Assembly (NCBI RefSeq): GCF_003989135.1 | Contig: NZ_RYZZ01000005.1 | Span: 124,001-188,000 of the forward strand | Length of the DNA stretch: 64,000 bases | Source of the DNA: Peribacillus cavernae | GTDB lineage: Bacteria; Bacillota; Bacilli; Bacillales; DSM-1321 | Direction of reading: 5' to 3' | Part shown: positions 7,241-16,499 of the stretch, piece by piece | Numbering within the stretch: the stretch's first letter is position 1 | Layout: every line of letters begins with the position of its first letter | Notes under the pieces: generated by a model | Seen by the model: the letters and a program-made list of their open reading frames with translations, nothing else | Told to the model about the DNA's origin: nothing | Databases searched by the model: none | Translations under genes and position numbers: made by a program

Positions 7241-8273
7241 ATCGCTTGGCGGTAGTGGTATTTAATAGATTATTGGAAGATTGAATTGTTACTCCCTTAT
7301 AATAATATTTAACGATATCCTCGTAGTTCTTGCCTTCCAGGGCCATACCGTTTGCCCCGTACTGACTCATTCCCACTCCGTGGCCATAACCTTTAGTAGA
7401 GATGATGATGTTGTTTCCTTTACGTTCCCAGCTAAAATCGGCTGATTTCAAATCAAGCGTTTCACGGATTTCTTTTCCGGTTAGCTTTTTACCGCCGATT
7501 GTGATGGTCCCCACCCGTTTTCCGGGCGTTCTTGCTGTCACCGTTCCAATACTCTCCTCGTTTGAAACCTTGACGCCAAGCTTTCTTTCAAAGTCAGTAA
7601 TGGAAAGGACGGTTGTATTGTAAAACTTCGGCGAGATTTTATCCCATGGGCTCGAAACACTTTTTAAATAAGGCCTCACACCTCCCCAGTACGCTTCAGA
7701 GTTTTCCGTGTAGCCGTTGCTCGTAGAAAAAAAGCTAGCCGTTATTGGTTTTCCATCATATGTTAAAATCTGGCCGTTTGTATCTTCTACCGCCTTGGTA
7801 ATCTTTTTGATTTTCCATTTATAATCGGAACCCCATATTTGCTTTAGTTCATCATTGTTTTTATATACCTGGTGATTGACCGTATCTGTGACATTAGCAC
7901 CATTTGGCAGTTCTTTGGCATCCTTGGCCAGCAGCTGATTTACAATGTATGTGCGTGCCGTCAGAGCTTGTGCTTTTAAAGCTTCCAGTTTAAAGTCTGC
8001 CGGCATTTCAGCAGCAACTACGCCAACAATATACGTTTCCAGCGGCAGCTTTTGAATGTTCTTGCTCACAGAGCGGTAAACGGCCACCTCAACAGCCGGG
8101 GAAGGGATCGTTTCCATTTGTTCACCTTTCTTTTTAGCTGGTTGTACTAGCTTTTCTGATAATTTCCCATCTGCTTTATCCGTGGAAAATGGAAGCACAA
8201 GCATTGCTGGAATCATTATGATGACAAATGATGTTACGATAAATAGTGTGATTATCGGTTTAATCGTTTTCAA
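7239..8273 (-). CDS. spoIID: Stage II sporulation protein D, peptidoglycan lytic transglycosylase
   Basis: 344 residues. SpoIID is a mother-cell membrane enzyme that cleaves glycan strands during septal thinning and engulfment, in a complex with SpoIIM and SpoIIP. One N-terminal membrane helix (about 7-29) is followed by the SpoIID domain: LETYIVGVVAAEMPADFKLEALKAQALTARTY with the catalytic glutamate (VAAEMP), TDTVNHQVY, SFFSTSNGYTENSEAYWGG and GYGHGVGMSQYGANGMA. The start is TTG at 8271-8273 with AGGGAGG ten bases upstream; the length agrees with the family. A near-consensus sigma-E promoter lies at 8332-8361. It is followed by the bidirectional terminator at 7201-7240. Confidence 0.96.
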   Translation of the reverse strand: MKTIKPIITLFIVTSFVIIMIPAMLVLPFSTDKADGKLSEKLVQPAKKKGEQMETIPSPAVEVAVYRSVSKNIQKLPLETYIVGVVAAEMPADFKLEALKAQALTARTYIVNQLLAKDAKELPNGANVTDTVNHQVYKNNDELKQIWGSDYKWKIKKITKAVEDTNGQILTYDGKPITASFFSTSNGYTENSEAYWGGVRPYLKSVSSPWDKISPKFYNTTVLSITDFERKLGVKVSNEESIGTVTARTPGKRVGTITIGGKKLTGKEIRETLDLKSADFSWERKGNNIIISTKGYGHGVGMSQYGANGMALEGKNYEDIVKYYYKGVTIQSSNNLLNTTTAKR

Positions 8274-8331
8274 TACTCCAGGGCCTCCCTATACGATTTT
8301 TCTACCAAGATGTAATTGGTATCTCTATAAA

Positions 8332-8361
8332 AATGTATGGGAGCGGACAAGCATTTATGAC
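8332..8361 (-). promoter_or_regulatory. Candidate sigma-E promoter of spoIID
   Basis: -35 GTCATAAAT (8353-8361), 13-bp spacer, -10 CATACATT (8332-8339), closely matching the sigma-E pattern (ATA-rich -35 and CATACANT -10). It lies 58 bp upstream of the spoIID TTG. Confidence 0.6.
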
Positions 8362-8369
8362 TGAGTGAT

Positions 8370-8423
8370 AAAAAAACCGGCTCCCGAGACAGTAAATGTT
8401 ACTGTACAAGGGAACCGGTCTTA
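8370..8423 (-). terminator. Terminator of murAA
   Basis: Stem ACCGGTTCCC / GGGAGCCGGT with an inner ACAGTA/TACTGT-type stem, followed on the minus strand by seven T residues. Confidence 0.75.
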
Positions 8424-8434
8424 TAAATGTTTCA

Positions 8435-9736
8435 TTATGCATTTAAATCAGCTGCGATTGTTTCTTTTTCAGCTGTTTCTTCATTAATACGTTCCACATC
8501 GGCTCCAAGAGCGGCAAGCTTTCCGTGAAAATTTACATAGCCCCTGTCAAGGTGCTTCAATTCGGTGACGCGTGTGATGCCTTCTGCAACCAACCCGGTC
8601 AGAATCAATGCTGCAGCTGCCCGCAAATCAGTAGCCGCCACTTCGGCACCCTGTAAATCAGACGGTCCGTTCATGATGACAGAGCGTCCTTCAATTTTGA
8701 TGTTTGCATTCATGCGCCGGAATTCTTCCACATGCATAAAACGGTTTTCAAAAACGGTTTCGGTAATCATGCTTGTTCCTTGTGCACGGAGCAATAGTGA
8801 CATCATTTGCGATTGCATGTCTGTCGGGAAACCAGGGTGAGGCATCGTTTTGATGTCTACAGCCTTCAACTTTTCCCGTCCAATGACACGCAAGCCGTCT
8901 TCTTCCTCCGTGATTGAAACACCCATTTCTTCCATTTTTGCAATTAAAGAAGTTAAGTGCTCAGGAATTGCGCCTTTCACAAGGATATTACCCTTTGTAA
9001 GCGCTGCGGCTACCATGAATGTACCTGCCTCGATCCGGTCAGGAATAATCGAATGCTCAGCGCCATATAATTTATTTACACCTTCAATTTTCAGCGTACC
9101 TGTTCCTGCACCTTTAACTTTTGCACCCATTTTATTCAGGAAGTTAGCAAGGTCGACAATTTCAGGTTCTTTTGCGACATTTTCAAGGATGGTTGTTCCT
9201 TCGGCAAGGCTTGCTGCCATCATGATATTTTCAGTGGCGCCAACACTTGGGAAATCCAGGTACACTCTTGCACCTTTTAATCTTCCATCTACTTCTGCTT
9301 CGATAAAGCCGTTTCCGACCTTAACCTTTGCACCCATGGCTTCAAAGCCCTTTAAGTGCTGGTCAATCGGACGGGAGCCAATTGCGCATCCCCCTGGCAA
9401 GGCTACGCGAGCCCGGCCGTTTCTTGCCAATAGTGACCCCATAACCAAGACAGAGGCACGCATTTTGCGAACATATTCAAACGGTGCTTCATCCAATAGC
9501 TCTTTTGATGCATCTACAGTGACTGTATTATCATGAAAGGCAACCTCAGTGTTAAGGTTACGCAGAACTTCATTGATTGTATATACATCGGAGAGCGTAG
9601 GCACGTCTTTAATGATGCTTTTTCCATCACTTGCTAATAATGTTGCAGCGATAACCGGCAAAACGGCGTTTTTTGCGCCTTCGACTTTAACTGTTCCGCT
9701 CAGCCTTCTTCCGCCACGGACAATGATTTTTTCCAA
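8435..9736 (-). CDS. murAA: UDP-N-acetylglucosamine 1-carboxyvinyltransferase MurAA
   Basis: 433 residues. MurA transfers enolpyruvate from PEP to UDP-GlcNAc, the first committed step of peptidoglycan synthesis and the fosfomycin target. The active-site loop [19 protein letters not shown] carries Cys117, and the substrate Lys22-Asn23 pair is present ([10 protein letters not shown]). The C-terminal extension after LAALGADVE ([16 protein letters not shown]) is Glu/Ala-rich and variable in the family. Position between spoIID and ywmB identifies it as the MurAA paralogue; the second copy is at 46004-47287. A 32-bp gap to ywmB suggests co-transcription. Confidence 0.96.
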   Translation of the reverse strand: MEKIIVRGGRRLSGTVKVEGAKNAVLPVIAATLLASDGKSIIKDVPTLSDVYTINEVLRNLNTEVAFHDNTVTVDASKELLDEAPFEYVRKMRASVLVMGSLLARNGRARVALPGGCAIGSRPIDQHLKGFEAMGAKVKVGNGFIEAEVDGRLKGARVYLDFPSVGATENIMMAASLAEGTTILENVAKEPEIVDLANFLNKMGAKVKGAGTGTLKIEGVNKLYGAEHSIIPDRIEAGTFMVAAALTKGNILVKGAIPEHLTSLIAKMEEMGVSITEEEDGLRVIGREKLKAVDIKTMPHPGFPTDMQSQMMSLLLRAQGTSMITETVFENRFMHVEEFRRMNANIKIEGRSVIMNGPSDLQGAEVAATDLRAAAALILTGLVAEGITRVTELKHLDRGYVNFHGKLAALGADVERINEETAEKETIAADLNA

Positions 9737-9768
9737 AAGTATTCCCCTCCGCGTCCATTTTCTCTATA

Positions 9769-10518
9769 TTAATATTCAATTGTGATGATTGGTGTGCCAA
9801 CTACAAAGGCTGTCTTTTCACCCAATCCTTCTGTTCTCATGGCAAGTTGCAGGTTCAACGGTTCATTTGTAAACGTTTGGTCAAACAATGCTGTCTGCGC
9901 AGAAACGGATTTGAAATTCTTTTCTTCTATACTTTCCATTTCCTGCGCTTGAAATAAATCTAATAATCTTGCAGTCTCTTTGCTTAAAACCGTATCAATA
10001 TTACCATTGAAAACGCCTTTAATACAAGAAAAAATCGAAGGATTTCCTCGAAATATGTCCTTTATCCTGTTTTGAAAAGCATTTTCAAAAAAAGAAGAAT
10101 ACCGATTGTCCCATAAGCGGCCTTTTACCTCATATATGATATACGAAACAGGTTCCGTTTTTTCGTGGGTCATCATCAAATTTATTGACTCTGTCAATCC
10201 GGTATCAACGTTCGTAAATACGGTATGTGCCTTCCATTCATTGCCCTGTTTCTCGATTTCCCATTGAGAGCGAGGAAAAACTTCACGTAGTTTCCTTACT
10301 GCTTTGTTTAAATCATTTTCATTTCTTATTTCACTGTTCTTTTCTCTTGCGTAAACAGACCATTCTTCTATATTTACGTTCTTATCATGCTGTAAGAGCT
10401 CGGTCATTGTTACTATATCAGCCTTGCTTTTTGCCACAATCGTACTATTCCCAAACATAAGCCCGATGAAACTAATCAATGCTATGTACGGCAATAACTT
10501 TCTCATTTTATTTTTCAT
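9769..10518 (-). CDS. ywmB: YwmB family protein, exported
   Basis: 249 residues, matching the YwmB/DUF1779 family, which databases call a 'TATA-box-binding-like' fold; there is no evidence for DNA binding. It has a basic start and a hydrophobic segment (about residues 8-29) ending near VAKS, compatible with a signal peptide or membrane anchor. The rest is soluble, with NEWKAHTVFTN and EGLGEKTAFVVGTPIITIEY among the conserved stretches. GGGGAGG nine bases upstream fixes the ATG at 10518. The gene lies directly upstream of murAA, as in B. subtilis. Function unknown. Confidence 0.88.
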   Translation of the reverse strand: MKNKMRKLLPYIALISFIGLMFGNSTIVAKSKADIVTMTELLQHDKNVNIEEWSVYAREKNSEIRNENDLNKAVRKLREVFPRSQWEIEKQGNEWKAHTVFTNVDTGLTESINLMMTHEKTEPVSYIIYEVKGRLWDNRYSSFFENAFQNRIKDIFRGNPSIFSCIKGVFNGNIDTVLSKETARLLDLFQAQEMESIEEKNFKSVSAQTALFDQTFTNEPLNLQLAMRTEGLGEKTAFVVGTPIITIEY

Positions 10519-10716
10519 GTGTACAGCCCTCCCCTATCTTTATTTTTTCCAGATAGGCAGGAAGCATACTCAAACTTTTTCGTCAGTAAGCGACAGAATT
10601 CACGCGCACGCATACAAACGGAAAAATAAATGAAAAACAGGATGATATCCCTATTAATCTTTCGTTCGTTACAAATTTCACAAACCATCTTAATAAAAAA
10701 GAATCAGCAGCTGTCG

Positions 10717-10953
10717 TTAATTAAACATAAGCGGTAACTGTCCTGACCAAGAGAGGTAATCCAGGAAGAAACTGCTGACAGCCGAACCAATGGCAATCGT
10801 AAGCAGAATGTATAGTACTCTAGCTTTCACCACTGAATTAGACCTTAGCAGTTTATCAAAATGCAAGGCCTGCAGTGCCCACCAGGTGACGGCGATAAAA
10901 AACAAATGTGCGACAATCCCGGTAAGTGCCTGTTGGCCGATGGTTGAAAACAT
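10717..10953 (-). CDS. ywzB: YwzB family membrane protein (DUF1146)
   Basis: 78 residues with two predicted membrane helices (about 10-31 and 45-65), a central basic patch LLRSNSVVKAR and the tail WSGQLPLMFN, as in the DUF1146/YwzB family. Strong Shine-Dalgarno AAGGAGGT before the ATG at 10951-10953. In B. subtilis ywzB lies between ywmB and the atp operon; here the nuo operon is inserted at this point. Function unknown. The 200 bp between this gene and ywmB hold no further frame I can support. Confidence 0.85.
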   Translation of the reverse strand: MFSTIGQQALTGIVAHLFFIAVTWWALQALHFDKLLRSNSVVKARVLYILLTIAIGSAVSSFFLDYLSWSGQLPLMFN

Positions 10954-11054
10954 AAAATGACCTCCTTAAAAAACAACCCAACGTTTATTTTACCACAAAC
11001 CCGACTATAAATTGGTATAAAAAAGAGGAAATATTTAAATAAAACTCTCAAACT

Positions 11055-11082
11055 AAAAAGGAGCTAAAAAGCCCCCTTGGAT
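11055..11082 (-). terminator. Terminator of the nuo operon
   Basis: Hairpin AAGGGGGCT-TTTT-AGCTCCTT followed by T residues on the minus strand, starting 16 bp after the nuoN stop. Confidence 0.65.
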
Positions 11083-11098
11083 TAGCTGGTTCATTATT

Positions 11099-12613
11099 TC
11101 ATTCAAAGAAGTCTGAGAAGTCCCCGAAATGCCCATGAAGAAAATCGAGCGGCAGGTTTGGCGCAATCCCGAATAGTACGGTACCAGCAGCACAAACAGT
11201 CAGCACAACAGCGATTCCTCCAGGCACCTTCATTTTCTCATTAGTAGCGGACGGCCTGAAAAACATCTGCGTCATGATGCCGAAATAATAAAAATAGGAA
11301 ACGACCGTCACCCCCATCATGATCGAAGCTAAAACGTAATGGCCTGGTTCAGCAGCAAAGGCTCCAAGGATAATGTTCAGCTTTCCGATAAAGCCGGCGG
11401 TCCCCGGAATTCCTGCAAGGGAAAGAATGAAGATTGCCATCGTAACCGAAAGCACCGGCGAGCGTTTATAAAGGCCGGAGAATTCCGAGACATCCTCTGA
11501 TCCGGACCTATCAGTCAGCAGCTGGATTACCGCGAGCGCTCCCAGATTCATCAGCAGATAAGCCAGTAAATAGAACCAGACAGTATCGAATAAAAACGCC
11601 CCTCCGCCCAGGGTGGCTACTGCGACAAGCACATAACCGGCCTGAGCAATGCTTGAATATGCAAAAAGACGTTTTATATTCCGCTGCCGAAGTGCAATTA
11701 CATTCCCGGTTATCATTGTGATTCCGGCAATGAATGCAAGATATACTCCGTTTTTTTCAAGGAAAGTAAGTGCTCCGATACTATCGCCAGGTGCGGTGAT
11801 GTATAGCGAAATGAGGATGCGGTAGATGATTACAAAACCGGCCGTTTTTGAAATGACGCTTAAAAAGGCTGTGACTGGTGTTGGTGCTCCCTGATATACA
11901 TCCGGTGCCCACATATGGAATGGGGCCGCAGCTATTTTAAAGGAAAGGCCGACCAGGATCATGAAGAAGGCCAAGCCGAATAAATATTGAAATTGGCTGT
12001 CAAAGACACCAACCATGCCTTCACTCATTTCCTTTAAATTCGTCGTACCCGTCAATCCGTAGAGATAACTCATCCCAAACAGGGTGACCGCCGTAGAAAT
12101 ACCGCCATTAATGATATATTTCATCGCTGATTCATTTGATTGGAGATTCTTTTTTCTCATACCAGCCAATATGTAAGAAGAAATCGAGAGCAGTTCGAGT
12201 CCGACGAACAATGTAATTAAATCGCCGCTAGAAGACATGATCATCGCGCCAAGCAAGGCCGCCAGGAATAGATAGTAAAATTCTCCGCGATACTCCTGCA
12301 TGCCTTCTTTCGGTTCATAGCTATGGGCTAGCAAAATCACCAGTGCGCTGCCTGCCAGTAAAAGCAACTTAAAAGCGATTGCAAAAGAATCAAGTTTAAA
12401 GGTGTCATAAAGAATGCTGATTGTCTCTTGGCCCATTAAGCTAAGCAGACTGACAAAAGCCAGAATGATGCCTGTCAGGCCAAGCAGGGCCAGCAAACGC
12501 CTGTTGAACTGCTTAGGAGCGAATAAATCGAAAATCGAGAGCAGTACGGCTGTGCCGAAGATGATGAACTCCGGTGTCATCGCTCCCCAATCATAAGAAA
12601 GCATTGTTTCCAT
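11099..12613 (-). CDS. nuoN: Complex I membrane subunit NuoN
   Basis: 504 residues with about 14 membrane helices. NuoN is one of three Mrp-antiporter-like subunits that form proton channels in the membrane arm of complex I. The conserved segments are visible: GLELLSISSYILAGM in the glutamate-bearing helix, KIAAAPFHMWAPDVYQGAPTPVTAFLSV with the proton-channel lysine, and SSIAQAGYVL. The chosen ATG at 12613 has GGAGG ten bases upstream, located inside the end of nuoM; the two genes are 6 bp apart. It is the last gene of the operon, followed by a terminator. Confidence 0.95.
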   Translation of the reverse strand: METMLSYDWGAMTPEFIIFGTAVLLSIFDLFAPKQFNRRLLALLGLTGIILAFVSLLSLMGQETISILYDTFKLDSFAIAFKLLLLAGSALVILLAHSYEPKEGMQEYRGEFYYLFLAALLGAMIMSSSGDLITLFVGLELLSISSYILAGMRKKNLQSNESAMKYIINGGISTAVTLFGMSYLYGLTGTTNLKEMSEGMVGVFDSQFQYLFGLAFFMILVGLSFKIAAAPFHMWAPDVYQGAPTPVTAFLSVISKTAGFVIIYRILISLYITAPGDSIGALTFLEKNGVYLAFIAGITMITGNVIALRQRNIKRLFAYSSIAQAGYVLVAVATLGGGAFLFDTVWFYLLAYLLMNLGALAVIQLLTDRSGSEDVSEFSGLYKRSPVLSVTMAIFILSLAGIPGTAGFIGKLNIILGAFAAEPGHYVLASIMMGVTVVSYFYYFGIMTQMFFRPSATNEKMKVPGGIAVVLTVCAAGTVLFGIAPNLPLDFLHGHFGDFSDFFE

Positions 12614-12619
12614 CTTTCA

Positions 12620-14140
12620 TCACCCTCCTATTCCCAGCATAATGGCTTCCAGCGTTGCTTGCAGCGGTTCACTCAGGATTGCCGGATAAACACCAATGCC
12701 TACAATCAGTCCAAGTAAAACTAATACCGGCGCAAATTCAATTCCTTTTATTTCAGAAATCCCTTCAAATGACATGCTTTTTGTCTTTCCGAATGTCATG
12801 CCCAGGACTGCCCTCAGCAAGTAAACTGCGGTTAAAATGATGCCAAGTGCACCAACGGCAGCAAGGACCGGCTCTTCTTTAAACAACCCCAGGAAAGCCA
12901 TGAACTCGCTGACAAACCCGGACATTCCAGGCAAACCGAGGGACGCCATCGCTCCTGCAAGCAGGAACCCCGAGGTGACCGGTAAGATTTTTGCCAGCCC
13001 TCCCAAATCATTAATTTTCGACGTTCCGAACCGTTCGTGCATAACACCGACCAAAAAGAATAGCAATGCGGCAATCAAGCCGTGCGATACCACTTGAAAT
13101 ATCGCTCCTTGAATACCCGCTTCATTCAGCGCCCCCAACCCGATCAGAACAATGCCCATGTGGGAGATGGATGAATAAGCGAGGACCATTTTGAAATCTG
13201 TTTGAATCAGCGCTAAAAAGGCACCATACAGAAGATTAATGACGCCAAGAACCGCAATTATAAATGCTATATCACGGAATTGCTCAGGAAATATCCCCAT
13301 CCCAAAACGGATCAACCCGAATGCTCCTATTTTCAACAGCACGCCCGCATGGATCATAACAATCGAAGGTGGGGCCTGAACGTGTACCCGCAGCATCCAC
13401 GTATGGAACGGAAAAATGGGAAGTTTAATACCGAATGCCGCCAAAAGGGCAATGAGAAGCGCATATTTCATGGGATCAGAAATCGGTGCAAACAATGAAA
13501 CGCCGCCAACAGTCATGATATGCCTCAAGGCTTCAATGTTGCTGGTACCTGTACGGGCAAAAAGAATCATGATAACAATCAACAGGATCGCCGAGCTCAG
13601 TCCGTTATAGATTAAGAAGCTGTACGCCGCTTTTTCTTTCTCCAAATAGCCCCATTTTCCAATCAAGAAAAACATCGGAATCAAGGTAATCTCAAAGAAA
13701 ATAAAGAAGAGAATGAGATTTTGCGCAGTGAAGACGCCGAGCATGCCAATTTCCAACAGGAGGAACAGCATGAAGTAGCCCTTCCATTCCTTCTTGATAT
13801 ACATCGAAGCAATTGCCGCAAGCGTCGCAAGTATCGAAGTCAGCAGCACCATAATCAGCGAAAATCCGTCCACGGCAAGTTCATAATCCACCGCAAACAA
13901 ATTAGGATCATAACTTTTCAGATTTCCAAATCGAAACCAATCCACTTTGATTGAAAATCTTGAAAGATCTGTTCCTGTTGCATATTGAATATACAGATAC
14001 AGCGAAATCAGCAAGGCCGGTACGGTGCTGAGAAAGCCGAGCATTTTCAGGTTTTTTTCATCCGTTTTTGGGACAAGGAACATAAGCAGCATTCCTAGGA
14101 GGGGGGAGAATACCAACAGTGTCAGTAATATCGTGTTCAT
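12620..14140 (-). CDS. nuoM: Complex I membrane subunit NuoM
   Basis: 506 residues, about 14 membrane helices, second antiporter-like proton channel of complex I. Key motifs: FFIFFEITLIPMFFLIG with the conserved glutamate, and GIKLPIFPFHTWMLRVHVQAPPSIVMIHAGVLLKIG with the channel lysine region, then SSISHMGIVLIGLGA. The ATG overlaps the nuoL stop by the four bases ATGA, a sign of translational coupling. Confidence 0.95.
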   Translation of the reverse strand: MNTILLTLLVFSPLLGMLLMFLVPKTDEKNLKMLGFLSTVPALLISLYLYIQYATGTDLSRFSIKVDWFRFGNLKSYDPNLFAVDYELAVDGFSLIMVLLTSILATLAAIASMYIKKEWKGYFMLFLLLEIGMLGVFTAQNLILFFIFFEITLIPMFFLIGKWGYLEKEKAAYSFLIYNGLSSAILLIVIMILFARTGTSNIEALRHIMTVGGVSLFAPISDPMKYALLIALLAAFGIKLPIFPFHTWMLRVHVQAPPSIVMIHAGVLLKIGAFGLIRFGMGIFPEQFRDIAFIIAVLGVINLLYGAFLALIQTDFKMVLAYSSISHMGIVLIGLGALNEAGIQGAIFQVVSHGLIAALLFFLVGVMHERFGTSKINDLGGLAKILPVTSGFLLAGAMASLGLPGMSGFVSEFMAFLGLFKEEPVLAAVGALGIILTAVYLLRAVLGMTFGKTKSMSFEGISEIKGIEFAPVLVLLGLIVGIGVYPAILSEPLQATLEAIMLGIGG

Positions 14141-16011
14141 CCGAAATACCCCCCTGTTAAGGCAAATATGGCCATCAAGACGGCTAACCCGAAGAAGGCA
14201 ATGGTGCCGTATAGCTGAACCTGTCCGCTCTGGAGCCTTGAACCAATCTTGCCGAGACTTTGTACCGTTGCCGTCACAGCACTTATAAGTCCGCCAACTA
14301 TGAATCTATCAACATACGATAAGAACAGGCTGATCCACCTGGTCAGTGCAACAATCGAAAACTGATAGGTTTCGTCGATAAAATACTTATTATATAAAAC
14401 TGTATAGACGGTTGAATTTGCCCCGCTTAATCCTTCTCTTGAAATCCTGCGATTGCCGTATATGAGATACGCAAGCAGCATGCCGGCCAGCGAAACGGCT
14501 GTTGCGGCAATCATGATCCAGCCAGGCGCTTCCATATGGCCTGTGGCAGCAAGGTATTCATTCCCCTCCGTCAGCCAATCACCAAGGAATGTCCCGAACC
14601 ACGGAGTGTTCACGTACCCGCTGAGAATTGCAAGGATTCCGAGGATAACCATTGGCAACGTCATGACCGCCGGTGCCTCATGTACCTTCGTCTGCTGACT
14701 TCTCGATTCCCCTGTGAAAACCATGAAAAACAAACGGAACATATAGAAAGCCGTGAAGAAGGCTGCAATCAATGCTACCCAGAATAGTCCATGGTTTCCG
14801 TGTTCCCAGGCAGCAGTAAGGATTTCATCCTTACTGAAAAAGCCAGACAATAACGGAACGCCGGAAATGGCCAATGTACCAATCAAAAAAAGTGGTCCAG
14901 TAATCTTTAGCTTCTTCCAGAGTCCGCCCATTTGTTCAAGATCCTGCGTATGGACCGCATGGATGACACTGCCTGCTGCCAAAAACAGCAACGCCTTGAA
15001 GAAAGCATGCGTCATCAGGTGGAAGATACCGGCCACATACCCTGCAGAGCCTAGAGCAAGCATCATATAGCCGAGCTGGCTCACAGTCGAATAGGCGAGG
15101 ACACGCTTGATATCCTTCTGTACCAGTCCAATGCTTGCCGCAAAGATAGCCGTGAAGCCTCCCGTTACCGCCACTACAGTCATTGCTGTTTCACTTGCGG
15201 AAAACAGCGGGAACATTGCAGCAACCAAATACACCCCAGCGGCTACCATTGTAGCGGCGTGAATTAAAGCGGATACTGGCGTCGGTCCTTCCATGGCATC
15301 AGGAAGCCATGTATGAAGCGGGAATTGCCCCGATTTCCCGACAGCCCCGACAAAAATCAAGATCGCTGTCAACGTGATCATTTCCGCCGATATGCTTCCT
15401 GACTGAACAGCCTGAAAGATCTTATCATATTCAAAGCTGCCCACCTGCCAGAATAAGAGAATTATTCCGATCAATAATCCGACATCCCCGATTCTTGTCA
15501 TAATGAAAGCCTTTTTTGCAGCTCTTTTTGCTTCTTCTTTATAAAAGTAAAAACCAATCAATAAGAAGGAACCTGCCCCAACAAGCTCCCAGAAAAAGTA
15601 AAGCTGCAGCAAATTAGGGGCCATAACAAGCCCGAGCATGGCAAATGTAAAGAAACCTAGGTATGCATAGTAGATCGGGAGCCGCTCATCGCCCTGCATA
15701 TACCCTTTGGAATAGATATGTATCAACAAACTGACCAGCGACACGACCACTAACATTAAAGCATTTAGCTGGTTAATTTCGATTCCCGCTGTTAATTGTA
15801 CATCCCCTATTGTCAGCCAGCTGACTTCAGATTTATAGGTCGGTGCCTGAAAGCGATCAAGCAAAGTAAACACAGACCAAACGAAAGAAGCAAATGTGAA
15901 AACCATTCCCATATATGAACTGCCCGCTTCTTTCAAACGTTTACCGAATAGAAGAAGGAACAAGAACGAGACAAGCGGGAAAAGCGGTATTAGCCACGCA
16001 CTCTCCATCAT
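14137..16011 (-). CDS. nuoL: Complex I membrane subunit NuoL
   Basis: 624 residues from the ATG at 16009-16011 (reads MMESAWLIPLFPLVSF). NuoL is the distal antiporter-like subunit, with a lateral helix that runs along the membrane arm. Visible motifs: FFWELVGAGSFLLIGFYFYKEEAKRAAKKAF, GKSGQFPLHTWLPDAMEGPTPVSALIHAATMVAAGVYLV, YSTVSQLGYMMLALG and HAFFKALLFLAAGSVIHA. AAGGGGG stands nine bases before the start. An 18-residue in-frame extension upstream would be encoded by the dispersed palindromic repeat (16028-16150), which separates nuoL from nuoK, and was excluded. Confidence 0.95.
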   Translation of the reverse strand: MMESAWLIPLFPLVSFLFLLLFGKRLKEAGSSYMGMVFTFASFVWSVFTLLDRFQAPTYKSEVSWLTIGDVQLTAGIEINQLNALMLVVVSLVSLLIHIYSKGYMQGDERLPIYYAYLGFFTFAMLGLVMAPNLLQLYFFWELVGAGSFLLIGFYFYKEEAKRAAKKAFIMTRIGDVGLLIGIILLFWQVGSFEYDKIFQAVQSGSISAEMITLTAILIFVGAVGKSGQFPLHTWLPDAMEGPTPVSALIHAATMVAAGVYLVAAMFPLFSASETAMTVVAVTGGFTAIFAASIGLVQKDIKRVLAYSTVSQLGYMMLALGSAGYVAGIFHLMTHAFFKALLFLAAGSVIHAVHTQDLEQMGGLWKKLKITGPLFLIGTLAISGVPLLSGFFSKDEILTAAWEHGNHGLFWVALIAAFFTAFYMFRLFFMVFTGESRSQQTKVHEAPAVMTLPMVILGILAILSGYVNTPWFGTFLGDWLTEGNEYLAATGHMEAPGWIMIAATAVSLAGMLLAYLIYGNRRISREGLSGANSTVYTVLYNKYFIDETYQFSIVALTRWISLFLSYVDRFIVGGLISAVTATVQSLGKIGSRLQSGQVQLYGTIAFFGLAVLMAIFALTGGYFG

Positions 16012-16027
16012 CGTATCAATCCCCCTT

Positions 16028-16150
16028 AGAAAAGCGTAAGCGCCTTGTTCAGCCCCGACAAGCATAAGGCAAGCACAGAAAGAAGGCGTTCTTTCCTTCT
16101 TACTGTGATTGACTTATGACCTCGAGGGGCTAGGCTGCTTGCGCTAGACA
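16028..16150 (+). repeat. Nested-palindrome repeat, copy A (inside the nuo operon)
   Basis: Left end AGAAAAGCGTAAGCGCCTTG; inner complementary pairs AGCCCC/GGGGCT, CATAAG/CTTATG and a tip stem AGAAAGAAGG / CCTTCTTACT; right end GGCTGCTTGCGCT, which pairs back to the left end. Copy B (41523) has the same ends and middle stems but a different tip. It fills most of the 170-bp nuoK-nuoL gap and would be transcribed as a long hairpin. Confidence 0.8.
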
Positions 16151-16154
16151 TCAT

Positions 16155-16174
16155 AGAAAAGCGTAGGCGCCTTA
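16155..16174 (+). repeat. Second, solo repeat end next to copy A
   Basis: AGAAAAGCGTAGGCGCCTTA repeats the left-end sequence of the family immediately after copy A, without an interior. Confidence 0.65.
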
Positions 16175-16184
16175 TCTCTCTAAA

Positions 16185-16499
16185 TTAATGCTTCATGGAA
16201 TCCATTTCATCAATATTAACCGTTTTGCGGTTACGGTAAAGCGCCATCAGGATGGCCAAACCGACCGCTGCCTCCACCGCTGCTACTGTGATGGCGAACA
16301 GGGAAAAAATTTGGCCGGTTATCGATGGGGTCATTCCATATTTACTAAAAGCAACAAGGTTGATATTCACAGCGTTCAACATCAACTCGATGGAAATCAG
16401 GACGATGATCGTATTTCTCTTGGTTAAAGCTCCGTATAGCCCAATGCAAAATAGCACGAGTGCCAGGACGAGATAGGCTGATAAAGGTACAGATGTCAC
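16185..16499 (-). CDS. nuoK: Complex I membrane subunit NuoK
   Basis: 104 residues, three membrane helices. NuoK carries two glutamates on adjacent helices that link the quinone site to the proton channels: [18 protein letters not shown] and [15 protein letters not shown] are both intact. The start is GTG at 16497-16499, overlapping the nuoJ stop as GTGA. The gene is followed by 170 bp containing the repeat copy A before nuoL, the only large gap in the operon. Confidence 0.95.
   Translation of the reverse strand: MTSVPLSAYLVLALVLFCIGLYGALTKRNTIIVLISIELMLNAVNINLVAFSKYGMTPSITGQIFSLFAITVAAVEAAVGLAILMALYRNRKTVNIDEMDSMKH

Noticed and set aside
16012-16065. Longer NuoL N-terminus
   Set aside because: The extra 18 codons lie within or next to the palindromic repeat and lack homology; the ribosome site fits the internal ATG pair.
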